NCBI GenBank assembly: GCA_049487715.1
Contig: CP150590.1
Location: 124,001-188,000 of the forward strand
Source of the DNA: Pycnococcus provasolii
Taxonomy: Eukaryota; Chlorophyta; Pseudoscourfieldiophyceae; Pseudoscourfieldiales
DNA: 64,000 nt
Reading direction: 5' to 3'
Shown here: piece after piece, positions 26,267 through 35,163 of the stretch
Numbering within the stretch: position 1 is the first letter of the stretch
How the letters are laid out: each line of letters starts with the position of its first letter
Notes under the pieces: generated by a model
What the model saw: only the letters and a program-made list of their open reading frames with translations
What the model was told of the DNA's origin: nothing
The model's database searches: none
Program-made: the position numbers and the translations under genes

Positions 26267-29200
26267 ATGGACGCCGACGACATCATGGTCGCTCGAAAGA
26301 TCTTTGCATCAATAGACCTTAACGGCGACGGCGTTCTTTCGGCGGACGAGCTGCGCGCTTGGCTGGAGCGCAACGGCGAAGAAATACTCAGCAACGCGCT
26401 ACTTGCTCAACTCGACACGGACGGGGATGGTGCCGTATCCCTGCAAGAGTTTATCGACGGGTTTCGCAACATGCGAGGGAGCCTTGCGAAAGTCGGTCAG
26501 AAGGACTCGCCCGTGTACCGCGCAGTCGCTTTAGCTTGGCTTGCACAGTTTGTTAAGGCGCACACCGGAACGACGCATAGCTGGGACGTCGTCAAGGAAT
26601 TTATGAATGATGAGGACGGAGGTGGTACGGATACTGTATTGACAGTGACGTCTAATAATCTAGAGACGCACCGCGATAAGCGACGCGTGGCTGAGAAAAC
26701 AAAAAGCGGCAAGCCGGTTCCGGTGCAGTACCGCGACATCCCGTTCGAACAGATGTACACGACGGACATCGTCGAGTGCTTCGTGCGTTCGGTGGCGCGC
26801 GAAGAGCACAAGAGCTACGCGCAAGCTAAGAACCTTCCTGTTGGCGCGCCGACGTACTTCATTTCGCACGCGTGGGGAAGCGTTTTCGTTGACCTCGTGA
26901 AGAGCGTGACTGGGGCACTTGCAGGCGCTGCTCAAGCAGATACGTACGTGTGGCTTGACATTTTCGCCATCAACCAGGACGATACGGGCGGGGTGTTCTC
27001 GGCCATGCACGAGCTCGACGACGGCCGGACGCTCGCTGGTACGATTGCGACGTCGCGCGCGACGCTCGTCGTGCTGGACAAGGAGCGCGTCATCCCGCTG
27101 ACGAGGTTGTGGTGCCTGTACGAGATCGGGTCGACACCACCGCAGAAGCTGCAACTCGTCACGCACGGCTTCTCGGAAAAGGACGTGTCGCATCACATTC
27201 GCAACATCGACGCGGAGACGGCGCTGTGCTTTTCGCCCGCGGACAAGGAGATGATTCACGGCGAAATCACGGGCAAATTTGGGTTTGCGAGCATGAAGCA
27301 CTTCACGGAGGAGCTCAAGCTGCGGTTCATGCTCCGTCCGATGAGCTACGAGTCGGATTTGATGGCGTTGCGAGAGCGGGGACAGAGCAACAACTACCAG
27401 CTAGACGAGCTGCGTGCACATGTGACGTCGACCGGTGGACGTCTTGCATGTGTTGTTGGCGGACCAGGCGAGGGCAAGTCGAGCGTTGCTGCGGCGGCCC
27501 TCGACATGGTTCACGCGGCTCACTTCTGCAAACGTGCGGATGTCAGGCGCCAGGACGTGCTTGAGATGGTGAGGTCGCTTGGCTTTCAGCTTGGTCAACG
27601 CTTTGACATTGTTCGCGAATGCTTGATTGATCTGGAGGAAGATACTGCCGCGAAGGCGCTCGTCGACCCGGATGTCGCGGTGAACGCGTTTTTGGTGGAT
27701 CCGCTGAAAAAGCTTGCTAAAATTCAAAAGCATGCGGTGATTTTGCTGGATGCGCTCGACGAGGCGGACGATGACCGGCACATTTCCAATGCTGCAGTCG
27801 GGTTGCTTCGGCATCTCGCTCGTGATGTGCGCTCGAGTGTTTCTGTGCTTGTGACGACGCGCCCAGATGCGGATGGTGACTATCCTCGTCGACGCGTGCT
27901 GGAGCACGATTGGGAGGGTGGCATGCGCGTGATGGAGCCTGCACAGGTTCTTGGACCGGCCCCGGTGGAAGTGGAAAAGGAGGAGAGTCGCCTTCCAGGA
28001 CCCTGGGAAGAGGCGATGCGCAACATGCAGAGCATAAAGGTGTACCAGATTGTTGCTCGCAAGTTTGTCAAGAGATACGGGACAAACTTGGAACCACCTG
28101 CGGATATTGATGCCGCGTATAAGCTTTGGTTTGATCGCGCGGCGAAGGATGGCGAAGAAGTTCGTAGATTGATTGACATTGTGCTCGCTTCGCGTGAACC
28201 TCTCTCGTCGGCGCATGTTGATAGATTGCGTTTGCGAGAGACGTGCGAGCGCCTACCTGGTTGGGGACTGCTGTTCGAGGAGCGAGATCACCTGCTGCAG
28301 ACGTTGCACTTGTCGTTGCGTGAGTTTTTAGGAGACACGAAGCGATCATGCGAGCATGCAGCAGACGTATTTCGTGGACATCGTGAGCTGGCGCGATCGT
28401 GCCTGCACGTTCTGAAACGTGGCGACGACGAGAAGGGGCCGGCTGTGGCGTATTCCTTGCGACATGCACACGTGCACTTGACTGAGGCGGTTGAGAGGAT
28501 GCTGCATGGTGGTGATGAGACGTTGGCGATAGATGTCATGAAGGAGTGGCATGCCGCGTTCATGGTTGAGCGTCAAAAGGAGGCGTCAATGATTCCTGAG
28601 GGATACGAGGCGTCACGTTGGTGTGCGACAGAGTTTGCGGGTGTGTGGTTGAAGCGTCAGATGGATGCTGGTCGAAGAGGCGTGCTCGTGGTGGAATTGC
28701 TGCGCCTCGAGAAGGCGCTATTGGAAGCGAAGGAGAAGTTGGCAGATTATGCTACTGGGTTGGTGGCGACCGTGGAATCGCTGCATGCCTTTGTTCGCGT
28801 GCTGCGGTGGGGAGTTGGGACGTATTCGCATGTTGGAGTGATTGCGGCGAATTTGCCATGTACGAGTGCATGGTATCAGAGTCCAGGACAGAGGGTGCTG
28901 TCATCTTCTACGGCATGCTTACCTGCTCGCGTGGATATTGATGCTACGATATTGAACAACATGAAAGGCCATTCTGGTGCGGTGAGATCCGCGTCGTATT
29001 CGGCGGATGGGACGCGCATCGTCTCCGCGAGCATGGACAAGACCGTTCGCGTGTGGGACGCGACGACCGGCGCGTGTCTATCTGTGCTGGAAGGCCATTC
29101 TGATGATGTGACTTCCGCATCGTATTCGGCGGATGGGACGCGCATCGTCTCCGCGAGCGAGGACAAGACCGTTCGCGTGTGGGACGCGACGACCGGCGCG

Positions 29201-30739
29201 TGTCTATCTGTGCTGGAAGGCCATTCCAGTGTGGTGACTTCCGCCTCGTATTCCGCGGATGGGACGCGCATCGTCTCCGCGAGCCGGGACATGACCGTTC
29301 GCGTGTGGGACGCGACGACCGGCGCAAGTATATCTGTGCTGGAAGGCCATTCTGAATATGTGAGATCCGCCTCGTATTCCGCGGATGGGACGCGCATCGT
29401 CTCCGCGAGCGACGACAGGACCATTCGCGTGTGGGATGCGACGACGGGCGCGTGCATATCTGTGCTGAAAGGCCATTCCAGTGTGGTGACTTCCGCCTCG
29501 TATTCGGCGGATGGGACGCGCATCGTCTCCGCGAGCGGGGACGAGACCGTTCGCATCTGGGACGCGACGACCGGCGCAAGTATATCTGTGCTGGAAGGCC
29601 ATTCTGATTATGTGAGATCCGCCTCGTATTCCGCGGATGGGACGCGCATCGTCTCCGCGAGTGCCGACGAGACCGTTCGCGTGTGGGACGCGACGACCGG
29701 CGCAAGTATATCTGTGCTGGAAGGCCATTCTGAATATGTGACTTCCGCATCGTATTCCGCGGATGGGACGCGCATCGTCTCCGCGAGCGACGACTCGACC
29801 GTTCGCATCTGGGACGCGACGACCGGCGCGTGCATATCTGTGCTGAAAGGCCATTCTAATTGGGTGACTTCCGCCTCGTATTCCGCGGATGGTACGCGCA
29901 TCGTCTCCGCGAGCTACGACAAGACCGTTCGCGTCTGGAACGCGACGACGGGCGCGTGTATATCTGTGCTGGAAGGCCATTCTGAATATGTGACTTCCGC
30001 CTCGTATTCCGCGGATGGGACGCGCATCGTCTCCGCGAGTGCCGACGAGACCGTTCGCGTGTGGGACGCGACGACCGGCGCGTGCATATCTGTGCTGGAA
30101 GGTCATTCTGATGCGGTGTTTTCTGCATCGTATTCGGCGGATGGGACGCGCATCGTCTCCGCGAGCGGGGGCCTATTTGGCAATGACAAGACCATTCGCA
30201 TCTGGGACGCGATGACGGGCGCGTGTTTATCTGTGCTGGAAGGCCATTCTAATGTGGTAACATCCGCATCGTATTCCGCGGATGGGACGCGCATCGTCTC
30301 CGCGAGCGGTGACATGACCGTTCGCGTGTGGGACGCGACGACCGGCGCGTGTCTATCTGTGCTGGAAGGCCATTCTGATGTGGTAACATCCGCATCGTAT
30401 TCCGCGGATGGGACGCGCATCGTCTCCGCGAGTGGGGACGAAACCGTTCGCGTCTGGGACGCGACGACGGGCGCGTGTATATCTTTGCTGGAAGGCCATT
30501 CTGATTCGGTGCATTCCGCATCATATTCCGCGGATGGGACGCGCATCGTCTCCGCGAGTGGGGACGAAACCGTTCGCATCTGGGACGCGACGACGGGCGC
30601 GTGTATATCTTTGCTGGAAGGCCATTCTGATTCGGTGCATTCCGCATCTTATTCGTCAGATGGGACTCGCATCGTCTCCGCGAGCCGGGACAAGAGCGTA
30701 CGCGTGTGGGACGCGACGACTGGTGCGGATATTGTATAG
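26267..30739 (+). CDS. NLR-like receptor: EF-hands, TIR/HET-like FISHAW domain, NACHT ATPase, 14 WD40 repeats
   Basis: A 1490-residue STAND-class ATPase starting at a strong-context ATG (CACCATGG). Two canonical EF-hand loops sit at residues 18-29 (D-L-N-G-D-G...E) and 50-61 (D-T-D-G-D-G...E), both with full Ca2+ ligands. Residues 180-370 hold a TIR/HET-like fold: F-I-S-H-A-W-G at 198-204, V-W-L-D-I-F-A-I-N-Q-D-D near 228, a strand A-T-L-V-V-L-D and L-W-C-L-Y-E. These parallel the fungal HET pattern (LSY.WG, WID..CINQ, W..QE). The NACHT-type module has Walker A G-G-P-G-E-G-K-S (398-405), Walker B V-I-L-L-D-A-L-D-E-A-D (from about 491) and sensor V-T-T-R-P-D. A helical region (560-895) follows. 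Residues 899-1490 are 14 WD40 repeats, enough for two seven-blade propellers. The order effector-NACHT-WD40 is that of fungal HET-E. A Ca2+-gated self/non-self or pathogen sensor is inferred. Confidence 0.88.
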   Translation: MDADDIMVARKIFASIDLNGDGVLSADELRAWLERNGEEILSNALLAQLDTDGDGAVSLQEFIDGFRNMRGSLAKVGQKDSPVYRAVALAWLAQFVKAHTGTTHSWDVVKEFMNDEDGGGTDTVLTVTSNNLETHRDKRRVAEKTKSGKPVPVQYRDIPFEQMYTTDIVECFVRSVAREEHKSYAQAKNLPVGAPTYFISHAWGSVFVDLVKSVTGALAGAAQADTYVWLDIFAINQDDTGGVFSAMHELDDGRTLAGTIATSRATLVVLDKERVIPLTRLWCLYEIGSTPPQKLQLVTHGFSEKDVSHHIRNIDAETALCFSPADKEMIHGEITGKFGFASMKHFTEELKLRFMLRPMSYESDLMALRERGQSNNYQLDELRAHVTSTGGRLACVVGGPGEGKSSVAAAALDMVHAAHFCKRADVRRQDVLEMVRSLGFQLGQRFDIVRECLIDLEEDTAAKALVDPDVAVNAFLVDPLKKLAKIQKHAVILLDALDEADDDRHISNAAVGLLRHLARDVRSSVSVLVTTRPDADGDYPRRRVLEHDWEGGMRVMEPAQVLGPAPVEVEKEESRLPGPWEEAMRNMQSIKVYQIVARKFVKRYGTNLEPPADIDAAYKLWFDRAAKDGEEVRRLIDIVLASREPLSSAHVDRLRLRETCERLPGWGLLFEERDHLLQTLHLSLREFLGDTKRSCEHAADVFRGHRELARSCLHVLKRGDDEKGPAVAYSLRHAHVHLTEAVERMLHGGDETLAIDVMKEWHAAFMVERQKEASMIPEGYEASRWCATEFAGVWLKRQMDAGRRGVLVVELLRLEKALLEAKEKLADYATGLVATVESLHAFVRVLRWGVGTYSHVGVIAANLPCTSAWYQSPGQRVLSSSTACLPARVDIDATILNNMKGHSGAVRSASYSADGTRIVSASMDKTVRVWDATTGACLSVLEGHSDDVTSASYSADGTRIVSASEDKTVRVWDATTGACLSVLEGHSSVVTSASYSADGTRIVSASRDMTVRVWDATTGASISVLEGHSEYVRSASYSADGTRIVSASDDRTIRVWDATTGACISVLKGHSSVVTSASYSADGTRIVSASGDETVRIWDATTGASISVLEGHSDYVRSASYSADGTRIVSASADETVRVWDATTGASISVLEGHSEYVTSASYSADGTRIVSASDDSTVRIWDATTGACISVLKGHSNWVTSASYSADGTRIVSASYDKTVRVWNATTGACISVLEGHSEYVTSASYSADGTRIVSASADETVRVWDATTGACISVLEGHSDAVFSASYSADGTRIVSASGGLFGNDKTIRIWDAMTGACLSVLEGHSNVVTSASYSADGTRIVSASGDMTVRVWDATTGACLSVLEGHSDVVTSASYSADGTRIVSASGDETVRVWDATTGACISLLEGHSDSVHSASYSADGTRIVSASGDETVRIWDATTGACISLLEGHSDSVHSASYSSDGTRIVSASRDKSVRVWDATTGADIV
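28961..30736 (+). repeat. 14 x 126-bp WD40-coding tandem repeat
   Basis: Each 42-codon unit is nearly identical in DNA. Changes concentrate at two residues after G-H-S, one after the next Val, one after S-A-S and one after the following Asp. Unit 10 carries a five-residue insertion (G-L-F-G-N). Homogenisation by unequal recombination or gene conversion is implied. Confidence 0.95.
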
Positions 30740-30951
30740 GCGAAGCTCTGTTTGTTTGAGGTGTGATTAATTGAACTGTACACAAGCACTTGTACATCAA
30801 TCAAGAAGCGGCCGCCTGCAACGTGTTACGTGAACACTTAAATTAAGTCTTATTCTTCTTATTTACTTCTTTCACTTCATTTGCTTTATCATCAACCATC
30901 TCCCCGCTTTCCACATCACGCACAACATTAGAAGACACGCCACCAGGTAGG
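30740..30951. other. short spacer after the NLR-like gene
   Basis: AT-rich, no gene; it separates the NLR-like stop from the 3' end of the CobW fragment. Confidence 0.6.
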
Positions 30952-31381
30952 TTAGGCCAAGCACGCCTTGAAGCTTTCCCTCAGCTCCTTGTCATCGAGC
31001 TTCTTGCCAATGAAGACGAGCTTGCTCACACGCTCCTCGCCCTTCTTCCACTCCTGCGAAAATTCGCTGTTGAACGTCATGTGCACGGCGTGATAGACGA
31101 ACTTTTTCTCCGAACCCGCCACAGATAGAACGCTCTTCATCAGGAAAATGTCAGCGCCCCTCTCTTGCAGCAGTTTGCCGATGAAGAAGGCTTCGATCGA
31201 CTTCAAGTCCACGTTGCCGGGTTGCGAAATGGCGACGCTCGTGACGGTGTTGTCGTGTTCGTGCTCACCTTCTGTGTTGAGGAACTCCGGGTCCATCTCG
31301 ATTCTCGAGCGTGCGATTCAAGTCAAAGCCACAGATATTGAGCACGTTGTCGGGAGACACGTTCGCCTTGTGGCATATTTA
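30952..31381 (-). pseudogene. CobW/COG0523 C-terminal fragment, frameshifted
   Basis: The frame at 30952-31296 encodes the CobW C-terminal domain typical of COG0523 metal-chaperone GTPases: H-E-H-D-N-T-V-T-S-V, the G-K-L-L-Q-E-R-G-A-D-I-F strand-helix, H-A-V-H-M, and R-V-S-K-L-V-F-I-G-K-K-L-D near the end. Just upstream the homology continues in another frame (N-V-L-N-I-C-G-F-D-L-N-R-T-L-E). The two are separated by a 7-bp insertion that looks like a tandem duplication (TCGAG-AA-TCGAG). The GTPase domain is absent: beyond 31381 come an A-run and TTAGGG-like sequence. An unseen intron with acceptor near 31375 cannot be excluded, but no GTPase motifs are found further upstream. Confidence 0.75.
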
Positions 31382-31472
31382 AAAAAAAAAGCTTTTAGAT
31401 AACTATAGACTACTGTAAGGACTTAAGGTTAAGGATTAGTAGGGGTAAGGATTAGGGTAATTGCAAAAACCC

Positions 31473-31502
31473 ATTAGGGTTAGGGTTAGGGTTAGGGTTA
31501 GC
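31473..31502. repeat. interstitial TTAGGG repeat
   Basis: About four and a half TTAGGG units, with degenerate ones from about 31425 onward, bordering the truncated CobW fragment. Confidence 0.9.
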
Positions 31503-32131
31503 ATTTTCGCGCGCGGGGCAGAAATCTGATTTTTTACGAACGGCCTCCCACCCAGTTTTATCAACATCCGAAACTAAAAAATATATAAAATAAATAATAC
31601 GAAACATGGCGTCGTCATCGGCGTCGTCGTCGGTGGTGAGCCGTATCATAAGCAGTTGTAGTATGTTCATGTTGAGAGGTGGTAACGGCAGTGGCAGCAG
31701 TGTTAGTGTTAGTGTTAGTGGTAGTGGTAGTGGTAGTTGTTTTGTTGTGGGTGTTTGCGTGGGTGTGTGTGTTTCGTTCGGGGTGTCGATGTCAGGTGTG
31801 TCGATGATGAAGATGTTGGGTTCATCATCATCGTCGTCGTCATCATCTTCGTCGTCGTCCTCGTCGTTCGTGTTTGTCGCAGTACTGTATGTTTCTTCGG
31901 AAGGTTCTTGGTGGTTCTTCATAAGATGAAGAAGAAGAACTTCAAGAGTTGCATCGCGATGTTGTTGATGAGCAGCAGGATTTAGGCATTTTGAGAACGC
32001 CGCCAGCAAAGGCAAAGGCGTTCTCACAACAATCTGACAGCAGCAACAATGACGACAGCGCGGAGAAACTGCACAAGAAGAACTCGTCGTCGTGGCTGAC
32101 GCCGACCCGCCTGGACTCGAGAAGACAGGAC

Positions 32132-32713
32132 ATGCACGACCCGTCGCCGCGTGCGCGGGAAGAAATACTCTCGTGGGACGACTACTTCATGAGCGTCGCG
32201 TTCCTGTCGGCGCGCCGTTCCAAAGACCCGCACAAGCGTGTCGGCGCGTGCGTGGTGTCGCCGCGCAAAATTATTCTTGGCATCGGGTACAACGGCTTCC
32301 CTCGCGGGTGCGCGGACGACGACCTGCCCTGGAGCAAGGTTTCGAAACGACACGACAACACGCAGCTCGACACGAAACACCCGTATGTGTGCCACGCCGA
32401 AGTGAATGCCATCATGAACACGGAGACGCGCGCGTCGTTGCACGGAAGCCGCATCTACGTGACTCTGTTTCCGTGCAACGAGTGCACGAAGCTCATCATC
32501 CAGAGCGGCATTTCGCAGGTCGTGTACTACGAAAGCAAGGCGGGTGCGGAAGGCTTCCACGACGAGAATGCGCCGCCGCCCGTGAATGAGAACTTTGGCG
32601 TGTGCAAGCCTTGCGCTGTCGACGCGAAGACGGCGTCGTTCATGGCGAGCAGGCGCATGCTTGACTTGGCGGGCGTGCAAGTGCGTCAGCACGCGCCGCA
32701 GCAGAGCATGTAA
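32132..32713 (+). CDS. deoxycytidylate (dCMP) deaminase
   Basis: A 193-residue enzyme if the first in-frame ATG is used. It converts dCMP to dUMP for thymidylate synthesis (EC 3.5.4.12). The zinc site is complete: H-A-E at about residues 88-90 (zinc His and catalytic Glu) and P-C-N-E-C at 114-118 (two zinc Cys). The family signatures W-D-D-Y-F-M-S-V-A at the N-terminus, R-V-G-A-C-V-V, and G-I-G-Y-N-G-F-P-R-G-C are present. The frame is open 61 codons further upstream (to 31949) without an ATG. An adjacent Ser-rich frame (31606-31929) could be a spliced first exon giving a targeting peptide. It is followed within 45 bp by the 3' end of the EF-hand gene on the other strand. Confidence 0.92.
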   Translation: MHDPSPRAREEILSWDDYFMSVAFLSARRSKDPHKRVGACVVSPRKIILGIGYNGFPRGCADDDLPWSKVSKRHDNTQLDTKHPYVCHAEVNAIMNTETRASLHGSRIYVTLFPCNECTKLIIQSGISQVVYYESKAGAEGFHDENAPPPVNENFGVCKPCAVDAKTASFMASRRMLDLAGVQVRQHAPQQSM

Positions 32714-32757
32714 AGGGAAAGAAAAAATGAAAGTGCAATAGTTACAAGGTGGTTTCT

Positions 32758-33372
32758 TCAGAGTTCGCGTCCGCCTTCGTCTTCGTCTGGGTCGCCAGCC
32801 GCCTCGGCGCGCGCGATGTCTTCGTCGGTCGGCTCGTTTGCGATTTCCTCATCCTTGCGTATTTCCTCGAGGTTCATGCGTTTACCTTTCGTCTGGTACG
32901 CGACGGCACCTTCGACGAACCCTTCGACGGGAACGTTGTTCGCCTCCGCGAGTTGCTCCAAGAGCGCGCCGAACGTGCCTGGTGTCACGAGACTTCCGTC
33001 AAGTTGTTCCTCGCAGTCTGGAAAGTTCAGTTCGTTGCAGTCGAGCGTCCCCGTCTGATCTTTGTCGACGAGCGTGAACAGCTTCGCGACGTTCGACGCG
33101 TGATTGTTGTCACCTGCCGCATATGCTGAAATTGAAATTGTTGTTGCTATAATATGATGAGAAGAAGAAGATTGATCTTCATCATATTGGCTGGCTGGCT
33201 TTCTTGAGCTCGATCTGAGGTACGAGCTTAGCTTGTTGACGACGAAGTTAAGGTAAGGCGCACTGCTGCTGCTAATAACAATATTGGCCGCTAAATCGCT
33301 CGCTCGCTCGCTCAGCACGCCCAGTACTGATACACGAGTGTATCTGAGTGTGTCTCGAATATAATACTTACT
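32758..33372 (-). CDS. EF-hand protein, two exons (start unresolved)
   Basis: The last exon (32758-33125) encodes one canonical EF-hand loop, D-K-D-Q-T-G-T-L-D-C-N-E, then a helical, acidic C-terminus (E-D-I-A-R-A-E ... D-E-D-E-G-G). It is preceded on the minus strand by a clean acceptor (CAATTTCAATTTCAG at 33126). A consensus donor, ACA|GTAAGT, lies at 33371, so a 246-bp intron 33126-33371 joins the exons in phase (A + CA gives Thr). The upstream exon is hydrophobic (L-V-L-L-S-L-L-T-L-G-C) but has no ATG before an in-frame stop, so a further 5' exon or an error must exist. Probably a calcium-responsive protein, function unknown. Confidence 0.55.
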   Translation of the reverse strand, partial: SKYYIRDTLRYTRVSVLGVLSERASDLAANIVISSSSAPYLNFVVNKLSSYLRSSSRKPASQYDEDQSSSSHHIIATTISISAYAAGDNNHASNVAKLFTLVDKDQTGTLDCNELNFPDCEEQLDGSLVTPGTFGALLEQLAEANNVPVEGFVEGAVAYQTKGKRMNLEEIRKDEEIANEPTDEDIARAEAAGDPDEDEGGREL

Positions 33373-33504
33373 GTAAGCCAACAAGACGAGCACAACACGG
33401 ATGCTTAAGCCGTTGCGAGCACACCCGAGTGTAAGGAGGCTCAACAAGACGAGCGCACAAACAACAACAAGGATGCACACTTAAGCCGATATATATGATC
33501 ACCG

Positions 33505-33534
33505 CCAGAAAAGAAAAGAAAAGAAAAGAAAAGA
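33505..33534. repeat. (AAAAG)n microsatellite
   Basis: About six GAAAA units upstream of the EF-hand exon. Confidence 0.9.
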
Positions 33535-33696
33535 ATGCGCAAGTAAGAAAATGATACAACCTGAAAAACAGCTGCTTACTGCTATGAGAGCGTTGCTGCT
33601 GCCGCCGCCGCTGTGCCGCCGCCGCCGCCGCTGGTGTTGTTGTCGGCGCCAACAAGTTCAAGCGCGCGTGGAGAAACCACAAACAAACAACACGGA

Positions 33697-33793
33697 CGGT
33701 TAGGGTTTGGGGTTAGGGTTCGGGTTAGGGTTAGGGATTTAGGGTTTGGGTTAGGGTGTTAGGGATATTAGGGAGTTAGGGTTCGGGTTACCA
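33697..33793. repeat. degenerate TTAGGG-family tract
   Basis: About 95 bp of TTAGGG mixed with TTTGGGG, TTCGGG, ATTTAGGG and GTTAGGG variants. Confidence 0.9.
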
Positions 33794-33799
33794 GGGCAC

Positions 33800-35163
33800 C
33801 TTAGTTCCTCTTATGAGGAGATACCTGGGACTGGGAGCAGGTGGAGGCTGTTAGGGTTTTGCTCGCTTTAAGGGAGAGGTGAGAAGCTTTATACCGTTAT
33901 ACAGGTACACGATCGTGTTGTGTTGGTGCTTGTGCTCGGCCTTCGGCATTCGGAACCACGCCTACACCATTGCGTTGGTGTGTGCTCTGCAGAACTACAG
34001 AAGTGCAGAGTCCAGGAGAGTGCACCACTTGTCGCATTCGCAGGCGTCATGTATTTTTAGATTTTTTTGTGGGGAAATTCGTTCAAAAATGAGTTGTGTA
34101 CGAAAAACGTCAAAAGAGGTGTGTACGCTCAACAACAACAACACCCTGCCTAGTCCGCTAGTCGCAATTCCATGCACGCCCAATGCAATACAGGAAAGAA
34201 GCGAGCACCTTATCGTAGTTCTTAGGAAAGCAGGAGGAGGAGGGATTCCTGATTTCGTCGGAGTGAAATGTTGAAAAAAACGAAAATTGGAAAAAAAACT
34301 GGAAAGAACGCCTTCTTGAGTCTTGAACGAGTTCCCACACTTGCGTGGAACGAACGTTGCTCTCTCACTATCGTACGGATAGTCTCTGCTCGCGATCACC
34401 TAACTGGTCGGACCATCATTGACACGAGACGAACCCACACACACACACGTACACACACACACTCACTCACACCATCGCCAGTTGTTCTCTTCAAGACTCG
34501 GAAGTAAAGCCAGGTCCTCGAGAGACGCAGCCAGACAAGACGGTCTGGCAAGTGGCAACTGGCAACCTCCCCCATTGGTCGCGCGTTTACTAGGTCGAAA
34601 AGAAATACGCCTACGCCTAAGCTGCCAGTGCATGCCTTTCACGAGGCTCGTGATCGCTCTCTTTGGCATCTGGTGAGAAAAAAGTCACTAGTGCGTATAT
34701 AAGTCATAACTATGTAAGGTAAGAGCCTCGCGTCGTGAGTTTCCTGGAATCCTGTCGTGCGACATTAGCGGTCGAAGAAACTCTTCAGCGACTTTTCAGA
34801 AACTGTTTGAAGCTTTTAACTCCACTGGCAACTGGCTTTTAACTGGTTCGTTCACTGGTTGAAGTTGAACGTCGTTGGTTGCGCCCACCACTGTTCTCCT
34901 CCGTCTCTGAGGAGCTTCTCAAACCAGACCTGTCCTGTCCTGTCGTCTGCTGGCCTCTTGGAGCTTGGTTGTGTTCTCCTCGCCGTGTTCTCCACAGCTC
35001 TCTCAGTCTCAGGTGTCGCTCTCAGTCTCAGGGACGTGTACTTCAAACGGCCGGCTTGTTCCCCTCGCTTGCCAGAGAGGTGTGCTGTGCGCGGCCCCAA
35101 CGACACCGAAAAGGTTTTCGTCGCAGGCCAGCCAGCCAGCGCTGCTCCGGAGCCTCTAGAGAG
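33800..35163. other. 1.36-kb spacer upstream of the giant gene
   Basis: No convincing gene. It contains CA repeats at 34435-34470 and AACTGGCTTTTAACTGG repeats near 34820-34855. The giant-gene frame is open from about 34879 but has no ATG before 35164. Confidence 0.5.

Noticed and set aside
28944-30800. Long minus-strand frames opposite the WD40 repeats
   Set aside because: They mirror the tandem repeat, show only the complement of the WD40 codons and have no start or family.
31606-31929. Ser-rich ORF as a separate gene
   Set aside because: TCATCGTCG repeats give poly-Ser; more likely chance or a 5' exon of the dCMP deaminase.
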